From contig NZ_JAJTBB010000051.1 in NCBI RefSeq assembly GCF_021287135.1, forward strand, positions 1 to 38,685: 38,685 bases of DNA, written 5' to 3'. Position numbers and translations under genes: made by a program. Under the pieces are notes generated by a model that ran no database searches, was not told where the DNA came from, and saw only the letters and a list, made by a program, of their open reading frames with translations. Below are positions 18,785 to 27,986 of this stretch, one piece after another. The stretch's first letter is position 1. The number at the start of each line of letters is the position of its first letter. Source of the stretch: Acidovorax sp. Its GTDB lineage: Bacteria > Pseudomonadota > Gammaproteobacteria > Burkholderiales > Burkholderiaceae_C.

Positions 18785-20038
18785 ATGTCCCTCTCCACCC
18801 CCTTTTCCCGCCGCCTGTACCTGCGCATCTGGCTGGCCGTGGTGGGCGGCATCGCGGTGCTGACCCTCACCGTGGGCTGGGCCTGGCGCATGGCCGAGGA
18901 GCAGAAGGCGCAGAACGCGCAGCCCTTCGTGCCGCCCTCGCGCGAAATGGTGCTGCGCGATCCCGCCGGCAATGTGGTGATGCACGGCCTGGGCACGCGC
19001 CAGCCGAGCGAACCGGGCGAAGGCACCGAGTTCCACATCGAGACCTCCGCCGGGCAGACCTTCGTGCTGCAGCTGGCGCCGCGCCAGCCCCGGGGCGAGC
19101 GCACCGCGGGGCGTCCGGGTGGCCCCGGCGGCCCCAACCCGGGCGCCGTCGCCGCGTTCTGGACACGCCCGCCTTTCGGCTTTCTGTGGCTGCTGGGCAT
19201 CGTGGGCCTGGCCGTGGCCGTGGGCGTGTACCCCATCATCCGCCGGCTCACCCTGCGGCTCGAAGCGCTGCAGCGCAGCGTGCAGCGCTTTGGCGAGGGC
19301 GACCTCTCCGTGCGCGTGCCCGACGAAGGCCAGGACGAGGTGGCCGACCTGGCCCGCCAGTTCAACGCGGCCGCGGCGCGGGTCGAGGCGCTGGTCAAGT
19401 CGCACAAGTCGCTGCTGGCCAACGCCTCGCACGAGCTGCGCTCGCCCCTGACCCGCATCCGCATGGGGCTGGAGCTGATGGGCGGCCAGCAACCCTCGCC
19501 CGCCTTCCGCGAAGAGATCCTGCGCAACATCGCCGAGCTGGACCAGCTGGTGGACGAAATCCTGCTGGCCAGCCGCCTGGACGCCCGCGAGGCCGACGTG
19601 GGCACGGTGGAGCTGGTGGACCTGATCGGCCTGGCCGCCGAGGAATGCGCACGCGTGGACGCCGACCTGGACGTGAGCTCGGATTCGGTGGACGTGCGCG
19701 GCATCTCCAAGCTGCTGCGCCGCGCCATCCGCAACCTGCTGGAGAACGCCCGGCGCTACAGCACCGGCGAGATCACGCTGTCCATCGAGCGCCGCCAGGG
19801 CCACGCCGAGGTGCGCGTGTGCGACCGCGGCCCGGGCGTGCCCGCCAGCCAGCGCGAACGCATCTTCGAGCCCTTCTACCGCCTGCCGGGTGCCAGCGAG
19901 CGCGCGGGTGGCGTGGGGCTGGGGCTGGCGCTGGTGCGCTCCATCGCGGGGCGGCACAACGGCACGGTGCATTGCGAGGACCGGCCAGATGGGGCAAGCG
20001 GCGCGTGTTTTGTGCTGCGCCTGCCGTTGTCGCAGTGA
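18785..20038 (+). CDS. Two-component sensor histidine kinase
   Basis: The 417-residue inner-membrane kinase has TM1 at about 13-34 and a periplasmic region of about 95 residues ending in a Gly/Pro/Arg-rich stretch (GRPGGPGGPNPG, about 109-120). TM2 is at about 131-152, followed by a HAMP domain. The phosphoacceptor H216 is in ASHELRSPLTRIR. The ATPase core shows the N box NLLENARRYS, G1 DRGPGVP, F box FEPFYRL and G2 GGVGLGLALV. It is the partner of the response regulator just upstream. It converges with the glutathione transferase gene across 28 nt with no clear terminator. Confidence 0.95.
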   Translation: MSLSTPFSRRLYLRIWLAVVGGIAVLTLTVGWAWRMAEEQKAQNAQPFVPPSREMVLRDPAGNVVMHGLGTRQPSEPGEGTEFHIETSAGQTFVLQLAPRQPRGERTAGRPGGPGGPNPGAVAAFWTRPPFGFLWLLGIVGLAVAVGVYPIIRRLTLRLEALQRSVQRFGEGDLSVRVPDEGQDEVADLARQFNAAAARVEALVKSHKSLLANASHELRSPLTRIRMGLELMGGQQPSPAFREEILRNIAELDQLVDEILLASRLDAREADVGTVELVDLIGLAAEECARVDADLDVSSDSVDVRGISKLLRRAIRNLLENARRYSTGEITLSIERRQGHAEVRVCDRGPGVPASQRERIFEPFYRLPGASERAGGVGLGLALVRSIAGRHNGTVHCEDRPDGASGACFVLRLPLSQ

Positions 20039-20066
20039 GGGCGCCGCCCCGGCCGCAAGCGCCTAC

Positions 20067-20681
20067 CTACCCCAGTGCCCGCTGCACCGCAGCCCTCTGC
20101 AGCATCCGCTGCGCATGCGCCGCCACCTTCGGAAACTGCACAATGTCCACCCCATCGCTCTGCAGCCAGCTGCCCACGGTGAAGAGATACGCATCGGCAA
20201 CGGAATAGGCATCGCCCAGCACCCACGGGCCTTGCAGGTAGTGCTGCTCGATCACGTTGAACCCGTCCGCCATGTTCTGCGGCATCTTGCGGCGCATGTC
20301 CTCGTGCGAGCTGGGCTCGTCGGCCCAACGTGCCGCGCGGCGGCCGTGGGCGTGGGCCACGTGCACGGTGGACGCCAGGTAGCTGTGCAGCTCCTGCATG
20401 CGCGCCAGCGCAAAGGGATCGTCCAGCGGAGCCAGCCGTGCGGCGGGAAAGCGCTGCGCCACGTACAGCAGCAGGGCGGATGTCTCGGAGAGGATGCCGT
20501 GCTCGGTCACCAGCGCGGGTACGCGGCCCTTGGGGTTGATGGCCAGGTATTCGGGGCTGCGCTGCTGGCCGCCGGCCAGATCGAGGGTGATGACTTCGTG
20601 TGGGGCATTGGCCTCGATCAGCGCAATCTGGACAGCCAGGGCGCAGGTGCCGGGGGCGGAATACAGGGTGAGTGTGGACAT
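20067..20681 (-). CDS. Glutathione S-transferase, beta-class-like
   Basis: The 204-residue protein has an N-terminal thioredoxin fold starting MSTLTLYSAPGTCALAVQIA, with Cys about 13 in the position used by beta-class bacterial enzymes. The glutathione-site motif is INPKGRVPALV with LSETSALLLYV. The C-terminal helical domain has GPWVLGDAYSVADAYLF, including the N-capping/hydrophobic staple region. The electrophilic substrate is unknown. It lies 77 nt downstream of the ketopantoate-reductase-like gene; a copy of repeat family 2 fills the gap, so co-transcription is uncertain. Confidence 0.92.
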   Translation of the reverse strand: MSTLTLYSAPGTCALAVQIALIEANAPHEVITLDLAGGQQRSPEYLAINPKGRVPALVTEHGILSETSALLLYVAQRFPAARLAPLDDPFALARMQELHSYLASTVHVAHAHGRRAARWADEPSSHEDMRRKMPQNMADGFNVIEQHYLQGPWVLGDAYSVADAYLFTVGSWLQSDGVDIVQFPKVAAHAQRMLQRAAVQRALG

Positions 20682-20690
20682 GGTCGATTT

Positions 20691-20756
20691 ACTATCAATT
20701 GTGTAGCTGCTTGCGCTTGCCAGATAAGCGCTGCAGGCCGTTTTTCCTTGAAATTG
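20691..20756 (+). repeat. Repeat family 2, copy between the GST and ketopantoate reductase-like genes
   Basis: The first stem is degenerate (CTA/TAG remains). The second is intact: GCGCTT-GCCAGAT-AAGCGC (20713-20731). It is followed by TGCAGGCCGTTTTTCCTTG. It ends directly at the stop codon of the minus-strand gene at 20758. Confidence 0.8.
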
Positions 20757-20757
20757 C

Positions 20758-21735
20758 TCAGTACAGGCCCCGGGTGCGCGCCATCAGCCGCGTGAGGCCC
20801 AGCAGCGCGTCGGTGTGCGGCGTGGGCGTGCTGGTGATCTGGCCCAGCTCGCGCACGGCGCCCACCAGGGCATCGATCTCCATCGGCTTGTTCGCCTCCA
20901 CGTCCTGCAGCATCGACGTTTTGAACGCGCCCAGCTTGCGGGTGACGGCGTGGCGGTCTTCGGGCTGCTGGTCAATGGGCAGGCCCAGCTTGTCGCCGAT
21001 GGCCTTGGCTTCGAGCATCACCGCGCTGACAAAGCCGCGCACCAGGTCGTCGTCCAGGATGCGGTCGGTGGTGGCGCCGGTGAGGGCGCTGATGGGGTTC
21101 ATGGTGAGGTTGCCCCACAGCTTGAACCAGATGTCCTTCTGGATGCAGTCGCTCACCTCCACGTCGATGCCGCCGCGCTGCAACGTGCCCGCCAGCGATT
21201 GCAGCCGGGCGCTGTGGCTGCCGTCCGGCTCGCCCACGATGAGGCGGTTGCCGAAGTGCTGGCGGACAAAGCCCGGCGCCTCCAGCGAGCAGCTGGTGTG
21301 CACCACACTGCCCACCACCTGGCCGGCGGGAATGGCGCGGGCGATGGCGCCGCCCGCGTCCACGGATTCCAGGGCATGCCCCTCGGCCGCGCCGCCAAAG
21401 CCGTCCAGGAACCACCACGGCACGCCATTCATGGCCGTCAGCACGGTGGTGTGCGGGCCGACCAGCGGCCCCAGGGCGCGGGCCACCTCGGGCAGCCCCG
21501 GTGCCTTGACGGCCAGCACCACCAGGTCTTGCACGCCCAGGGCGGCGGGATCGTCCGCGGCGGCCACCGCCACCTGGGCCACCGAGCCGTCCGGGCGCCG
21601 CAGGCGCAGGCCGTGCGTCTGCAGGGCCGCCAGCGTGGCGCCGCGCGCCACCAGGCTCAGCGTGCAGCCGGCCTGCGCCAGGGCCACGCCCAGCCAGCCG
21701 CCGATGGCGCCTGCGCCGTAGATACATGCTTTCAT
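20758..21735 (-). CDS. 2-dehydropantoate 2-reductase family protein
   Basis: The 325-residue cytoplasmic protein has an N-terminal Rossmann NADPH site, CIYGAGAIGGWLGVALAQAG. The central and C-terminal ketopantoate-reductase domain has FKLWGNLTMNPISALTGA, where the Lys fits the catalytic position. It also has LGLPIDQQPEDRH and the FKTSMLQDVEANKPMEIDAL block typical of PanE/ApbA. True PanE makes pantoate for coenzyme A. The neighbour is an HpcH/HpaI aldolase, and Comamonadaceae usually carry several paralogues of this family, so another 2-oxo acid substrate is possible. It is separated from the upstream aldolase gene by 42 nt. Confidence 0.88.
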   Translation of the reverse strand: MKACIYGAGAIGGWLGVALAQAGCTLSLVARGATLAALQTHGLRLRRPDGSVAQVAVAAADDPAALGVQDLVVLAVKAPGLPEVARALGPLVGPHTTVLTAMNGVPWWFLDGFGGAAEGHALESVDAGGAIARAIPAGQVVGSVVHTSCSLEAPGFVRQHFGNRLIVGEPDGSHSARLQSLAGTLQRGGIDVEVSDCIQKDIWFKLWGNLTMNPISALTGATTDRILDDDLVRGFVSAVMLEAKAIGDKLGLPIDQQPEDRHAVTRKLGAFKTSMLQDVEANKPMEIDALVGAVRELGQITSTPTPHTDALLGLTRLMARTRGLY

Positions 21736-21777
21736 GGGTGTCTGTCCTTGGTTGTTCTGGGGTGTTGTTCTGAAGAG

Positions 21778-22617
21778 TCAGTAGCCTGCGGGCCGCAGCG
21801 CGGCGGCTTGGGCGCCGGTGCGAAAGCGTGCCAGCAGATCCTGCGCGGCGCTGGCCAGCAGCAGGGTGTCCACGCCCACGGCCACAAACAGCGCGCCCGC
21901 TGCCAGCCACTGGCGCGCCTGCGCTTCGGTGGTCGCAAGGATGCCTGGGGCCTTGCCCGCGCGCAGGATGCGGGCGATGCCGTCCTGGATGGCCGCCTGC
22001 ACGTCGGGGTGGCCGGGGTCGCCCGTGTGGCCCATCGACGCGGACAAATCGGCCGGGCCGATGAACACGCCGTCCACGCCGGGCGTGGCGGCAATCGCAT
22101 CCAGGTTCTGCAGGGCCTCCACGGTCTCGGCCTGCACCAGCAGGCAGACCTGCTGGTTGGCCTCGTGCACGTACTGCGGGTAGGCCTGCCAGCGCGACGA
22201 GCGGGCCAGCGGGCTGCCCATGCCACGCACGCCGTCGGGCGGATAGCGCATGGCGCGCGCCAGCTGCTGCGCCTGCGCGGGCGTGTCCACCATGGGCACC
22301 AGCACCGTCTGCGCGCCCAGGTCCAGCACCTGCTTGATGAGCGCTGTCTCCCCTACCGGCACGCGCACGATGGGGTGCGGCGCGGGCGCGCCCGGCGGCA
22401 GGGCACTGGCCGCACTGGCGATCGCCTGCAGCTGGTGCAGCATGGAGCGCAGGTCGTTGGGCGCGTGCTCGCCGTCGATCAGCAGCCAGTCATAGCCCGT
22501 GCCGGCCAGGATTTCGGCGCTGTAGGCGTCGGCCAGGCCCAGCCACAGGCCGATCTGGGCCGGGCCCTGGGCCAGGGCCTCTTTGAAGCGGTTGGTAGGG
22601 GTTTGCAAGGGAAACAT
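21778..22617 (-). CDS. HpcH/HpaI-family aldolase (2-oxo-3-deoxy acid aldolase)
   Basis: This is a class II pyruvate aldolase of about 279 residues, with a TIM-barrel fold. Visible motifs are [12 protein letters not shown] (catalytic His), [45 protein letters not shown] (metal-binding Glu) and [14 protein letters not shown] (metal-binding Asp). It probably cleaves 4-hydroxy-2-oxo acids. The ATG at 22615-22617 has GGAG directly touching it, which is too close. A TTG three codons later (22608) lies nine nt from that GGAG and would give [12 protein letters not shown], closer to relatives. I list the ATG but the TTG is a serious alternative. It is first of a likely operon with the ketopantoate-reductase-like gene. 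Confidence 0.9.
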   Translation of the reverse strand: MFPLQTPTNRFKEALAQGPAQIGLWLGLADAYSAEILAGTGYDWLLIDGEHAPNDLRSMLHQLQAIASAASALPPGAPAPHPIVRVPVGETALIKQVLDLGAQTVLVPMVDTPAQAQQLARAMRYPPDGVRGMGSPLARSSRWQAYPQYVHEANQQVCLLVQAETVEALQNLDAIAATPGVDGVFIGPADLSASMGHTGDPGHPDVQAAIQDGIARILRAGKAPGILATTEAQARQWLAAGALFVAVGVDTLLLASAAQDLLARFRTGAQAAALRPAGY

Positions 22618-22726
22618 CTCCGGAATGCGGTGCCAGGCCCGCCATCGTACGGGCTGTTGCCGGCGTGCGCTGGCGCGGCCGCTATAGTCGGCTGCCCCGA
22701 CCGCGCACCGCTGCACCGACACCGCC

Positions 22727-24103
22727 ATGGCCAAAGACAAAACCACGTTCACCTGCACCGAATGCGGCGGCACCAGCCCCCGCTGGCTGGGCAAATGCCC
22801 TTCCTGCGGCGCCTGGAACACCCTGGTGGAGACCGTGGCCGAGAGCGCGGGCAAGAACCGCATGAGCACCCCGCAGTTCGCGGGGCTGGCGCACGCCCAG
22901 GCCGTCACGCCCCTGTCCGCCATCGAGGCCAGCGACGTGGCGCGCACGCCCAGCGGCATTGGCGAGCTGGACCGCGTGCTGGGCGGCGGCATCGTGGAAG
23001 GCGGCGTGGTGCTCATCGGCGGCGACCCGGGCATCGGCAAGTCCACGCTGCTGCTGCAGGCGCTGGATGCGCTGCAGCGGGCCGGGCTGCCCACGCTGTA
23101 CGTCACGGGCGAGGAAAGCGGCGCCCAGGTGGCGCTGCGCTCGCGCCGGCTGGGGCTGGACCACAGCCAGGTCAACGTGCTGGCCGAGATCCAGCTGGAG
23201 AAGATCCTGGCCACCGTGGAGGCCACGCAACCCGCGGTGGCGGTGATCGACTCGATCCAGACCGTGTATTCCGACCAGCTCACCTCCGCGCCCGGCTCGG
23301 TGGCGCAGGTGCGCGAGTGCGCGGCGCACCTCACGCGCGCGGCCAAGGCCACGGGCGTGTCGATGGTGCTGGTGGGCCACGTGACCAAGGAGGGCGCGCT
23401 GGCCGGCCCACGCGTGCTGGAGCACATGGTGGACACGGTGCTGTATTTCGAGGGCGACACGCACAGCCAGTTCCGCCTGGTGCGCGCCATCAAGAACCGC
23501 TTTGGCGCCGTCAACGAGATCGGCGTCTTCGCCATGACCGAAAAGGGCCTCAAGGGCGTAAGCAACCCGAGCGCCATCTTCCTCTCCCAGCACAGCGAGC
23601 CCGTGCCCGGCAGCTGCGTGATGGTGACGCTGGAGGGCACGCGGCCCATGCTGGTGGAGATCCAGGCGCTGGTGGACAGCGCCGGCCCCAGCCCCCGGCG
23701 CCTGTCGGTAGGCCTGGACCGCGACCGCCTGGCCATGCTGCTGGCCGTGCTGCACCGCCATGCGGGCGTGGCCTGCATGGACCAGGACGTGTTCGTGAAC
23801 GCGGTGGGCGGCGTGCGCATCAGCGAGCCCGCGGCCGACCTGGCCGTGATGCTGGCCATCACCTCCAGCCTGCGCGGCAAGCCCTTGCCCCGGGGCTTTA
23901 TCGCCTTTGGCGAAGTGGGGCTGGCCGGCGAGGTGCGCCCGGCGCCGCGCGGCCAGGAGCGGCTGAAGGAAGCCGCCAAGCTGGGCTTCACCGTGGCCGT
24001 GGTGCCCAAGGCCAACGCGCCCAAGAAACCCATTGAAGGACTCACCCTCCACGCGGTGGAACGGGTGGAGGAGGCCATGGCCGTGGTGCGAGAGATGGGC
24101 TGA
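22727..24103 (+). CDS. radA: DNA repair protein RadA (Sms)
   Basis: RadA is a RecA-like ATPase and DnaB-type helicase that drives branch migration in recombination. The 458-residue protein starts with a four-cysteine zinc finger (C10, C13, C24, C27). The RecA-like core has Walker [11 protein letters not shown] (98-107), the RadA-specific KNRFG motif (256-260), and Walker B-like [13 protein letters not shown] Lon-protease-like C-terminal domain follows ([20 protein letters not shown]). TATAGT at 22683-22688 is a possible -10, but the nearest -35-like TTGCCG is 20 nt away. It converges with the chemoreceptor gene with 26 nt between. Confidence 0.97.
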   Translation: MAKDKTTFTCTECGGTSPRWLGKCPSCGAWNTLVETVAESAGKNRMSTPQFAGLAHAQAVTPLSAIEASDVARTPSGIGELDRVLGGGIVEGGVVLIGGDPGIGKSTLLLQALDALQRAGLPTLYVTGEESGAQVALRSRRLGLDHSQVNVLAEIQLEKILATVEATQPAVAVIDSIQTVYSDQLTSAPGSVAQVRECAAHLTRAAKATGVSMVLVGHVTKEGALAGPRVLEHMVDTVLYFEGDTHSQFRLVRAIKNRFGAVNEIGVFAMTEKGLKGVSNPSAIFLSQHSEPVPGSCVMVTLEGTRPMLVEIQALVDSAGPSPRRLSVGLDRDRLAMLLAVLHRHAGVACMDQDVFVNAVGGVRISEPAADLAVMLAITSSLRGKPLPRGFIAFGEVGLAGEVRPAPRGQERLKEAAKLGFTVAVVPKANAPKKPIEGLTLHAVERVEEAMAVVREMG

Positions 24104-24129
24104 AGCCCGCGCCCGTCCCGCGCAGCGCG

Positions 24130-25890
24130 TCAGAAAGATTCCCAGTCGTCGTCGGAGCCTTTGGCGGCCTTCGGTGCGGGAGCCGATGCGGGCGTCGGTG
24201 CGTTGGCCGCCGGAGCCTGCAGCTTGCGTGCGGCGGCGGTTGCCGGGGCGGCGCCCCCCACCCGGGCCGGCGCCGCGGCGGGCGCCCGCGCGGGCGCGGC
24301 CGGTGCCGGCCGGGGCGCGATGGCCGGTGCGGGACTGGCCGGGGTGTACCCCACGTTGAAGACCGACACCACCTCCGCCAGGCGCTGAGCCTGGTCGCGC
24401 AGCGACGCGGCGGCGGCGGCACTCTCCTCGACCAGCGCGGCGTTTTGCTGCGTCATCTGGTCCAGGTTGCCCATGGCCTGGTTGACTTGGCCGATGCCCT
24501 CGCGCTGCTCGGTGGAGGAGGCCGTGATTTCGCCGATCAGGTCCGACACGCGGCGCACGCTGGCGACGATTTCGTCCATGGACCGGCCGGCCTGCGCCAC
24601 CTGGCCCGAGCCGGTTTCCACCGACTCCACGGAGGCGTTGATCAGGTGCTTGATTTCCTTGGCGGCCTCGGCGCTGCGTCCGGCCAGGCTGCGCACCTCG
24701 CCAGCCACCACCGCAAAGCCCCGGCCCTGCTCGCCGGCGCGGGCGGCTTCAACAGCGGCGTTCAGCGCCAGGATATTGGTCTGGAAGGCAATGCCGTCGA
24801 TCACGCCGATGATGTCGGCGATCTTGCGCGAGCTGTCGGTGATGTGCTGCATGCTCTGCACCACTTGCGACACCACTTCGCCGCCGTGGGTGGCGGCCTG
24901 CGCGGCCGTGGTGGCCAGCTGGTTGGCCTGGCGCGCCGTGTCGGCGGACTGGGTGACCGTGGCCGTCAGCTCTTCCATGCTGGCGGCGGTCTGCTGCAGG
25001 TTGGCGGCGGTCTGCTCGGTACGGGCCGAGAGGTCGTGGTTGCCCGTGGCAATTTCCACCGAGGCGGTGGACATGGACTCCACGCCGCTGCGCACTTCGG
25101 CTACCAGGGCGCGCAGGCGCCCCGCCATCTGCGAGACAGAGCGCAGCAGGTGGCCGAACTCATCCTCGCGCTCCTCCCGCACCGACACGGTGAGGTCGCC
25201 GCCGGCAATCGCGTCCGACAGCTGCACCGCGCGGTGCAGCGGCCGCGTGATGGAGCGCACCAGCACAAAGGACAGGACCAGGCCCAGCGCCAACACAATG
25301 CCCTGGACCGCCCAGGCCAGCGCCGCGGCCCGGGTGCGCGCGGCCTGCGCCTCCACGCGGGCGGCGTCGCGCTGGCTCTGCTGCAGCTGCACGAAGGCTT
25401 CCAGGCTGTCCACGTAGCTGCCGATGGCCGGCAGGTACTTCGTCTCGATGAACGCCTTGAACGCGGGGCCGTCGCTCGTCTGCTTGCCCTCGCGCGCCTG
25501 CTTGTTGAGGGCCAGCACCTGCGTGCGCTCGCTGGCCACGCGTTCCAGGGCCTTCTTGTCGGCCGGTGTCGTGGCCAGCTCGACCACCTTGGCCTGGAGC
25601 GCCGAGATGCCGGTGATGCCCTGCTTGACGCGGCCGTCAAACAGCGCGGTCAGTTCCGCGTCGGGGGTCGAATTGCTGGCCAGCACGCGCTCGCCCGTGG
25701 TCTCGATGGCACCCTTCCACTGCAGGGCCAGGGTGATGCGCTGCTCGAAGGTGTCCATTGATGCCAGGGTGCGGTCCATCACCTGCCCGGCCTGGTGCTG
25801 CGCCCACACCGACACCAGCAGCATGGCGCCCAGCAGCCCCACGATAGAACCCCACAGCTTGGGCGCCAAGCGCACGTTGTCCAGTTTCAT
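24130..25890 (-). CDS. Methyl-accepting chemotaxis protein with C-terminal tether motif
   Basis: The 586-residue receptor has TM1 at about 12-30, a helical periplasmic sensor of about 155 residues (4-helix-bundle type), TM2 at about 190-211 and a HAMP domain. The signalling domain has the hairpin tip [20 protein letters not shown] followed by [18 protein letters not shown]. After the signalling helices comes a flexible Ala/Pro-rich linker of about 60 residues. The protein ends DDWESF, which fits the xWxxF pentapeptide that tethers CheR and CheB in high-abundance receptors. The ligand is unknown. No other chemotaxis gene is nearby. The 228 nt upstream is relatively AT-rich in part, but I found no convincing sigma-28 site. 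Confidence 0.95.
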   Translation of the reverse strand: MKLDNVRLAPKLWGSIVGLLGAMLLVSVWAQHQAGQVMDRTLASMDTFEQRITLALQWKGAIETTGERVLASNSTPDAELTALFDGRVKQGITGISALQAKVVELATTPADKKALERVASERTQVLALNKQAREGKQTSDGPAFKAFIETKYLPAIGSYVDSLEAFVQLQQSQRDAARVEAQAARTRAAALAWAVQGIVLALGLVLSFVLVRSITRPLHRAVQLSDAIAGGDLTVSVREEREDEFGHLLRSVSQMAGRLRALVAEVRSGVESMSTASVEIATGNHDLSARTEQTAANLQQTAASMEELTATVTQSADTARQANQLATTAAQAATHGGEVVSQVVQSMQHITDSSRKIADIIGVIDGIAFQTNILALNAAVEAARAGEQGRGFAVVAGEVRSLAGRSAEAAKEIKHLINASVESVETGSGQVAQAGRSMDEIVASVRRVSDLIGEITASSTEQREGIGQVNQAMGNLDQMTQQNAALVEESAAAAASLRDQAQRLAEVVSVFNVGYTPASPAPAIAPRPAPAAPARAPAAAPARVGGAAPATAAARKLQAPAANAPTPASAPAPKAAKGSDDDWESF

Positions 25891-26118
25891 TCACGATCTC
25901 CAGAAGGTCGAGGTCGCATTCTTGGAGCTTCGGGGCCGGCCGTAAACACTGGACCGGCCTCGGCCCAAATGTGTCCCAATGTTTTTTCATTAATGTAGTA
26001 CTTACACAACGAAACAGTTTCTCCGGAGGCCGCTGGGGGTGCCCGGGTGTCCGAATAACCGTCGGCTCCGGCGGGACGGCGGCCCGCGGGGCGGGAGCGT
26101 CCATAAGACAATACCGGG

Positions 26119-26538
26119 ATGAATTTGCGCAACCTCCTCGTGCCGCTGGGCGCCATCGGCTTGATCGTCTTCGGTTTTTTCGCCTACGGCTGGGCCGGTG
26201 TCGCGGCGGTGGCCGGCGGCCTGGTGATGTGGGCCCTGCTGCACTTCACCCGGCTCATGAAGGTGATGGACAAGGCCGCCAAGCGGCCCATCGGCTATGT
26301 GGGCAGCGCCGTCATGCTGAATGCGCGGCTGAGCCCGGGCGTGAACCTGATGCACGTGGTGGCCATGACCCAGTCGCTGGGGGAGCAGCTGTCGGCCCAG
26401 GACGCGCAGCCGGAGGTCTACCGCTGGACGGACGGCACGCAATCCCATGTCACCTGTGAATTTCAACAGGGCAAACTGGTGAAGTGGGCGCTGGTGCGGC
26501 CCGAGCCCGAAGACGCCGCCCCGCCCCAGGGGGCTTGA
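26119..26538 (+). CDS. Small inner-membrane protein of unknown function
   Basis: I cannot assign a function to this protein. It has 139 residues and two closely spaced N-terminal membrane segments (about 7-24 and 26-43, with VAGGLVMWALLHFTRLM). A cytoplasmic or periplasmic domain follows with RPIGYVGSAVMLNARLSPG, MHVVAMTQSLGEQ, and the terminal FQQGKLVKWALVRPE. I recall similar short proteins in other Comamonadaceae. The start at 26119 fits the first membrane helix. CAATACCGGG just upstream could be part of a promoter, but this is weak. It precedes ilvE by 114 nt on the same strand. Confidence 0.75.
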   Translation: MNLRNLLVPLGAIGLIVFGFFAYGWAGVAAVAGGLVMWALLHFTRLMKVMDKAAKRPIGYVGSAVMLNARLSPGVNLMHVVAMTQSLGEQLSAQDAQPEVYRWTDGTQSHVTCEFQQGKLVKWALVRPEPEDAAPPQGA

Positions 26539-26652
26539 GGCCCCGCGGCGGACCGGCACGTTTGCTGCACTGCACCTCACGCCGCCGGCCGGCAGCCGGC
26601 TGCGGCCCCGTAAAATCCCGGTTTTGCGATCCCAGCAACCCAAAGGATTCCC

Positions 26653-27591
26653 ATGAGCCCCGTAGTTCCCTCGATGGCCGACCGTGACGGCAAGATCTGG
26701 ATGGACGGCCAGATGGTCGATTGGCGCGACGCCAAGATCCACGTGCTGACCCACACGCTGCACTATGGCTGCGGCGCCTTCGAAGGCGTGCGCGCCTACA
26801 ACACGGCCCAGGGCACGGCCATCTTCCGCCTGGAAGAGCACACCGACCGCCTCTTCAACAGCGCCAAGATCCTGCGCATGAAGATTCCGTTCACCAAGGA
26901 AGAAGTGAACGAGGCGCAAAAGGCCGTGGTGCGCGAGAACCAGCTCGAATCCTGCTATCTGCGCCCCTTGACCTGGATCGGCTCGCAAAAGCTGGGCGTG
27001 TCCCCCAAGGGCAACCAGATCCACCTGATGGTGGCCGCCTGGGCCTGGGGCGCCTACCTGGGCGAAGAGGGCATGAAGCGCGGCATCCGCGTGAAGACCA
27101 GCAGCTACACCCGCCACCACGTCAACATCACCATGACGCAGGCCAAGGCGGTGAGCAACTACACCAACTCCATCCTGGCCAACATGGAAGCCACGGACGA
27201 GGGCTACGACGAAGCCTTGCTGCTGGACAGCTCGGGCTTCGTGTCCGAAGGCGCGGGCGAGAACATCTTCGTCATCAAGAGCGGCGTGATCTACACGCCC
27301 GACCTGTCGGCTGGCGCGCTCAACGGCATCACCCGCAACACGGTGTTCCACATCGCCAAGGACCTGGGCCTGGAGATCGTGCAAAAGCGCATCACGCGCG
27401 ACGAGGTGTACATCGCCGACGAGGCCTTCTTCACCGGCACGGCCGCCGAAGTCACGCCCATCCGTGAGCTGGACCGCATTGAGATTGGCGCCGGCAGCCG
27501 CGGCCCCATCACCGAGAAGATCCAGAACGCCTTCTTTGACATCGTGAACGGCCGCAATCCGAAGTACGCCCACTGGCTGACCAAGGTGTGA
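26653..27591 (+). CDS. ilvE: Branched-chain amino acid aminotransferase
   Basis: IlvE is a PLP enzyme that catalyses the last step of Leu, Ile and Val synthesis. The 312-residue protein has a class IV aminotransferase fold. Visible features are IHVLTHTLHYGCGAFEGVRA near the N-terminus, YLRPLTWIGSQKLGV, the PLP-binding Lys about 165 in QAKAVSNYTNS, the cofactor-contacting stretch DSSGFVSEGAGENIF, and FFTGTAAEVTPIREL. AAAGGA lies five nt before the ATG. A family 1 structured repeat starts four nt after the stop. The next gene, for a zinc-finger protein, is 165 nt downstream. Confidence 0.97.
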   Translation: MSPVVPSMADRDGKIWMDGQMVDWRDAKIHVLTHTLHYGCGAFEGVRAYNTAQGTAIFRLEEHTDRLFNSAKILRMKIPFTKEEVNEAQKAVVRENQLESCYLRPLTWIGSQKLGVSPKGNQIHLMVAAWAWGAYLGEEGMKRGIRVKTSSYTRHHVNITMTQAKAVSNYTNSILANMEATDEGYDEALLLDSSGFVSEGAGENIFVIKSGVIYTPDLSAGALNGITRNTVFHIAKDLGLEIVQKRITRDEVYIADEAFFTGTAAEVTPIRELDRIEIGAGSRGPITEKIQNAFFDIVNGRNPKYAHWLTKV

Positions 27592-27595
27592 CCCA

Positions 27596-27718
27596 CCCCC
27601 TGAGCCGCTGCGCGGCTTCCCCCTTGGCTCGGCTGCGCCGGGAAGGGGGACGGCGCCGGTGGCCGGGCGAAGCCCGTTCCACGGCGTCTGCCGGCCGTGG
27701 AGCGCCGCCAGTTTCAAA
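27596..27718 (+). repeat. Structured repeat family 1, copy B (3' of ilvE)
   Basis: It starts CCCCCTGAGCCGC four nt after the ilvE stop. Stems include AGCCGC/GCGGCT, an outer CCCCCT/AGGGGG closing a longer arm, and GGGC-GAA-GCCC. It then has TTCCACGG and ends at CGCCAGTTTC. The block order is the same as in copies A, C and D. Confidence 0.88.
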
Positions 27719-27756
27719 CATTGCCTGCGCGGGATGCGCCAAGGAGAAAAATACCG

Positions 27757-27963
27757 ATGTCACAAGCTACCGTTGAACTGCTGGCCAAGGACCTGAACGC
27801 CCAGGGCGGCGTCTTCTGCCCCAGCCCCAAGGCCGACATGAAGCTGTGGAACAGCCACCCCAAGGTGTACCTGGACGTGGCCCGCACGGGCGAGGCCAAG
27901 TGCCCTTATTGCGGCACCGTCTATCGGCTCAAGGCGGGCGAACACGTCCACGCCGGTCACTGA
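27757..27963 (+). CDS. CHCC zinc-finger domain protein
   Basis: This 68-residue protein carries one zf-CHCC type motif: Cys in GGVFCPSPKADMKLW, His in NSHPKVYLDV, and two Cys in AKCPYCGTVYRL. The family includes small bacterial proteins related to the mitochondrial complex I accessory subunit NDUFS6, but the bacterial role is not established. The ATG at 27757 has AAGGAG ten nt upstream, which decides it over an in-frame start at 27697 lying within the upstream repeat. It is followed after 23 nt by the GT2 gene, so it may be co-transcribed with the glycosyltransferase group. Confidence 0.9.
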   Translation: MSQATVELLAKDLNAQGGVFCPSPKADMKLWNSHPKVYLDVARTGEAKCPYCGTVYRLKAGEHVHAGH

Positions 27964-27986
27964 CCGGCTGACGGATTGATTGGTTG

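Noticed and set aside
20815-24036. Very long plus-strand open frame (over 1000 codons) across 20815-24036
   Set aside because: It runs antisense through the ketopantoate-reductase-like and aldolase genes and out of frame through radA. Its His/Gly/Arg-rich composition is typical of GC-rich shadow frames.
21778-24078. Possible fusion of an N-terminal extension to the HpcH/HpaI aldolase (open frame to 24078)
   Set aside because: The extension is the antisense strand of radA and has no domain character; the aldolase homology begins at about 22617.
25891-26118. Flagellar sigma-28 promoter before the chemoreceptor gene
   Set aside because: TAAA occurs, but no GCCGATAA-like -10 lies at the right spacing on the correct strand.
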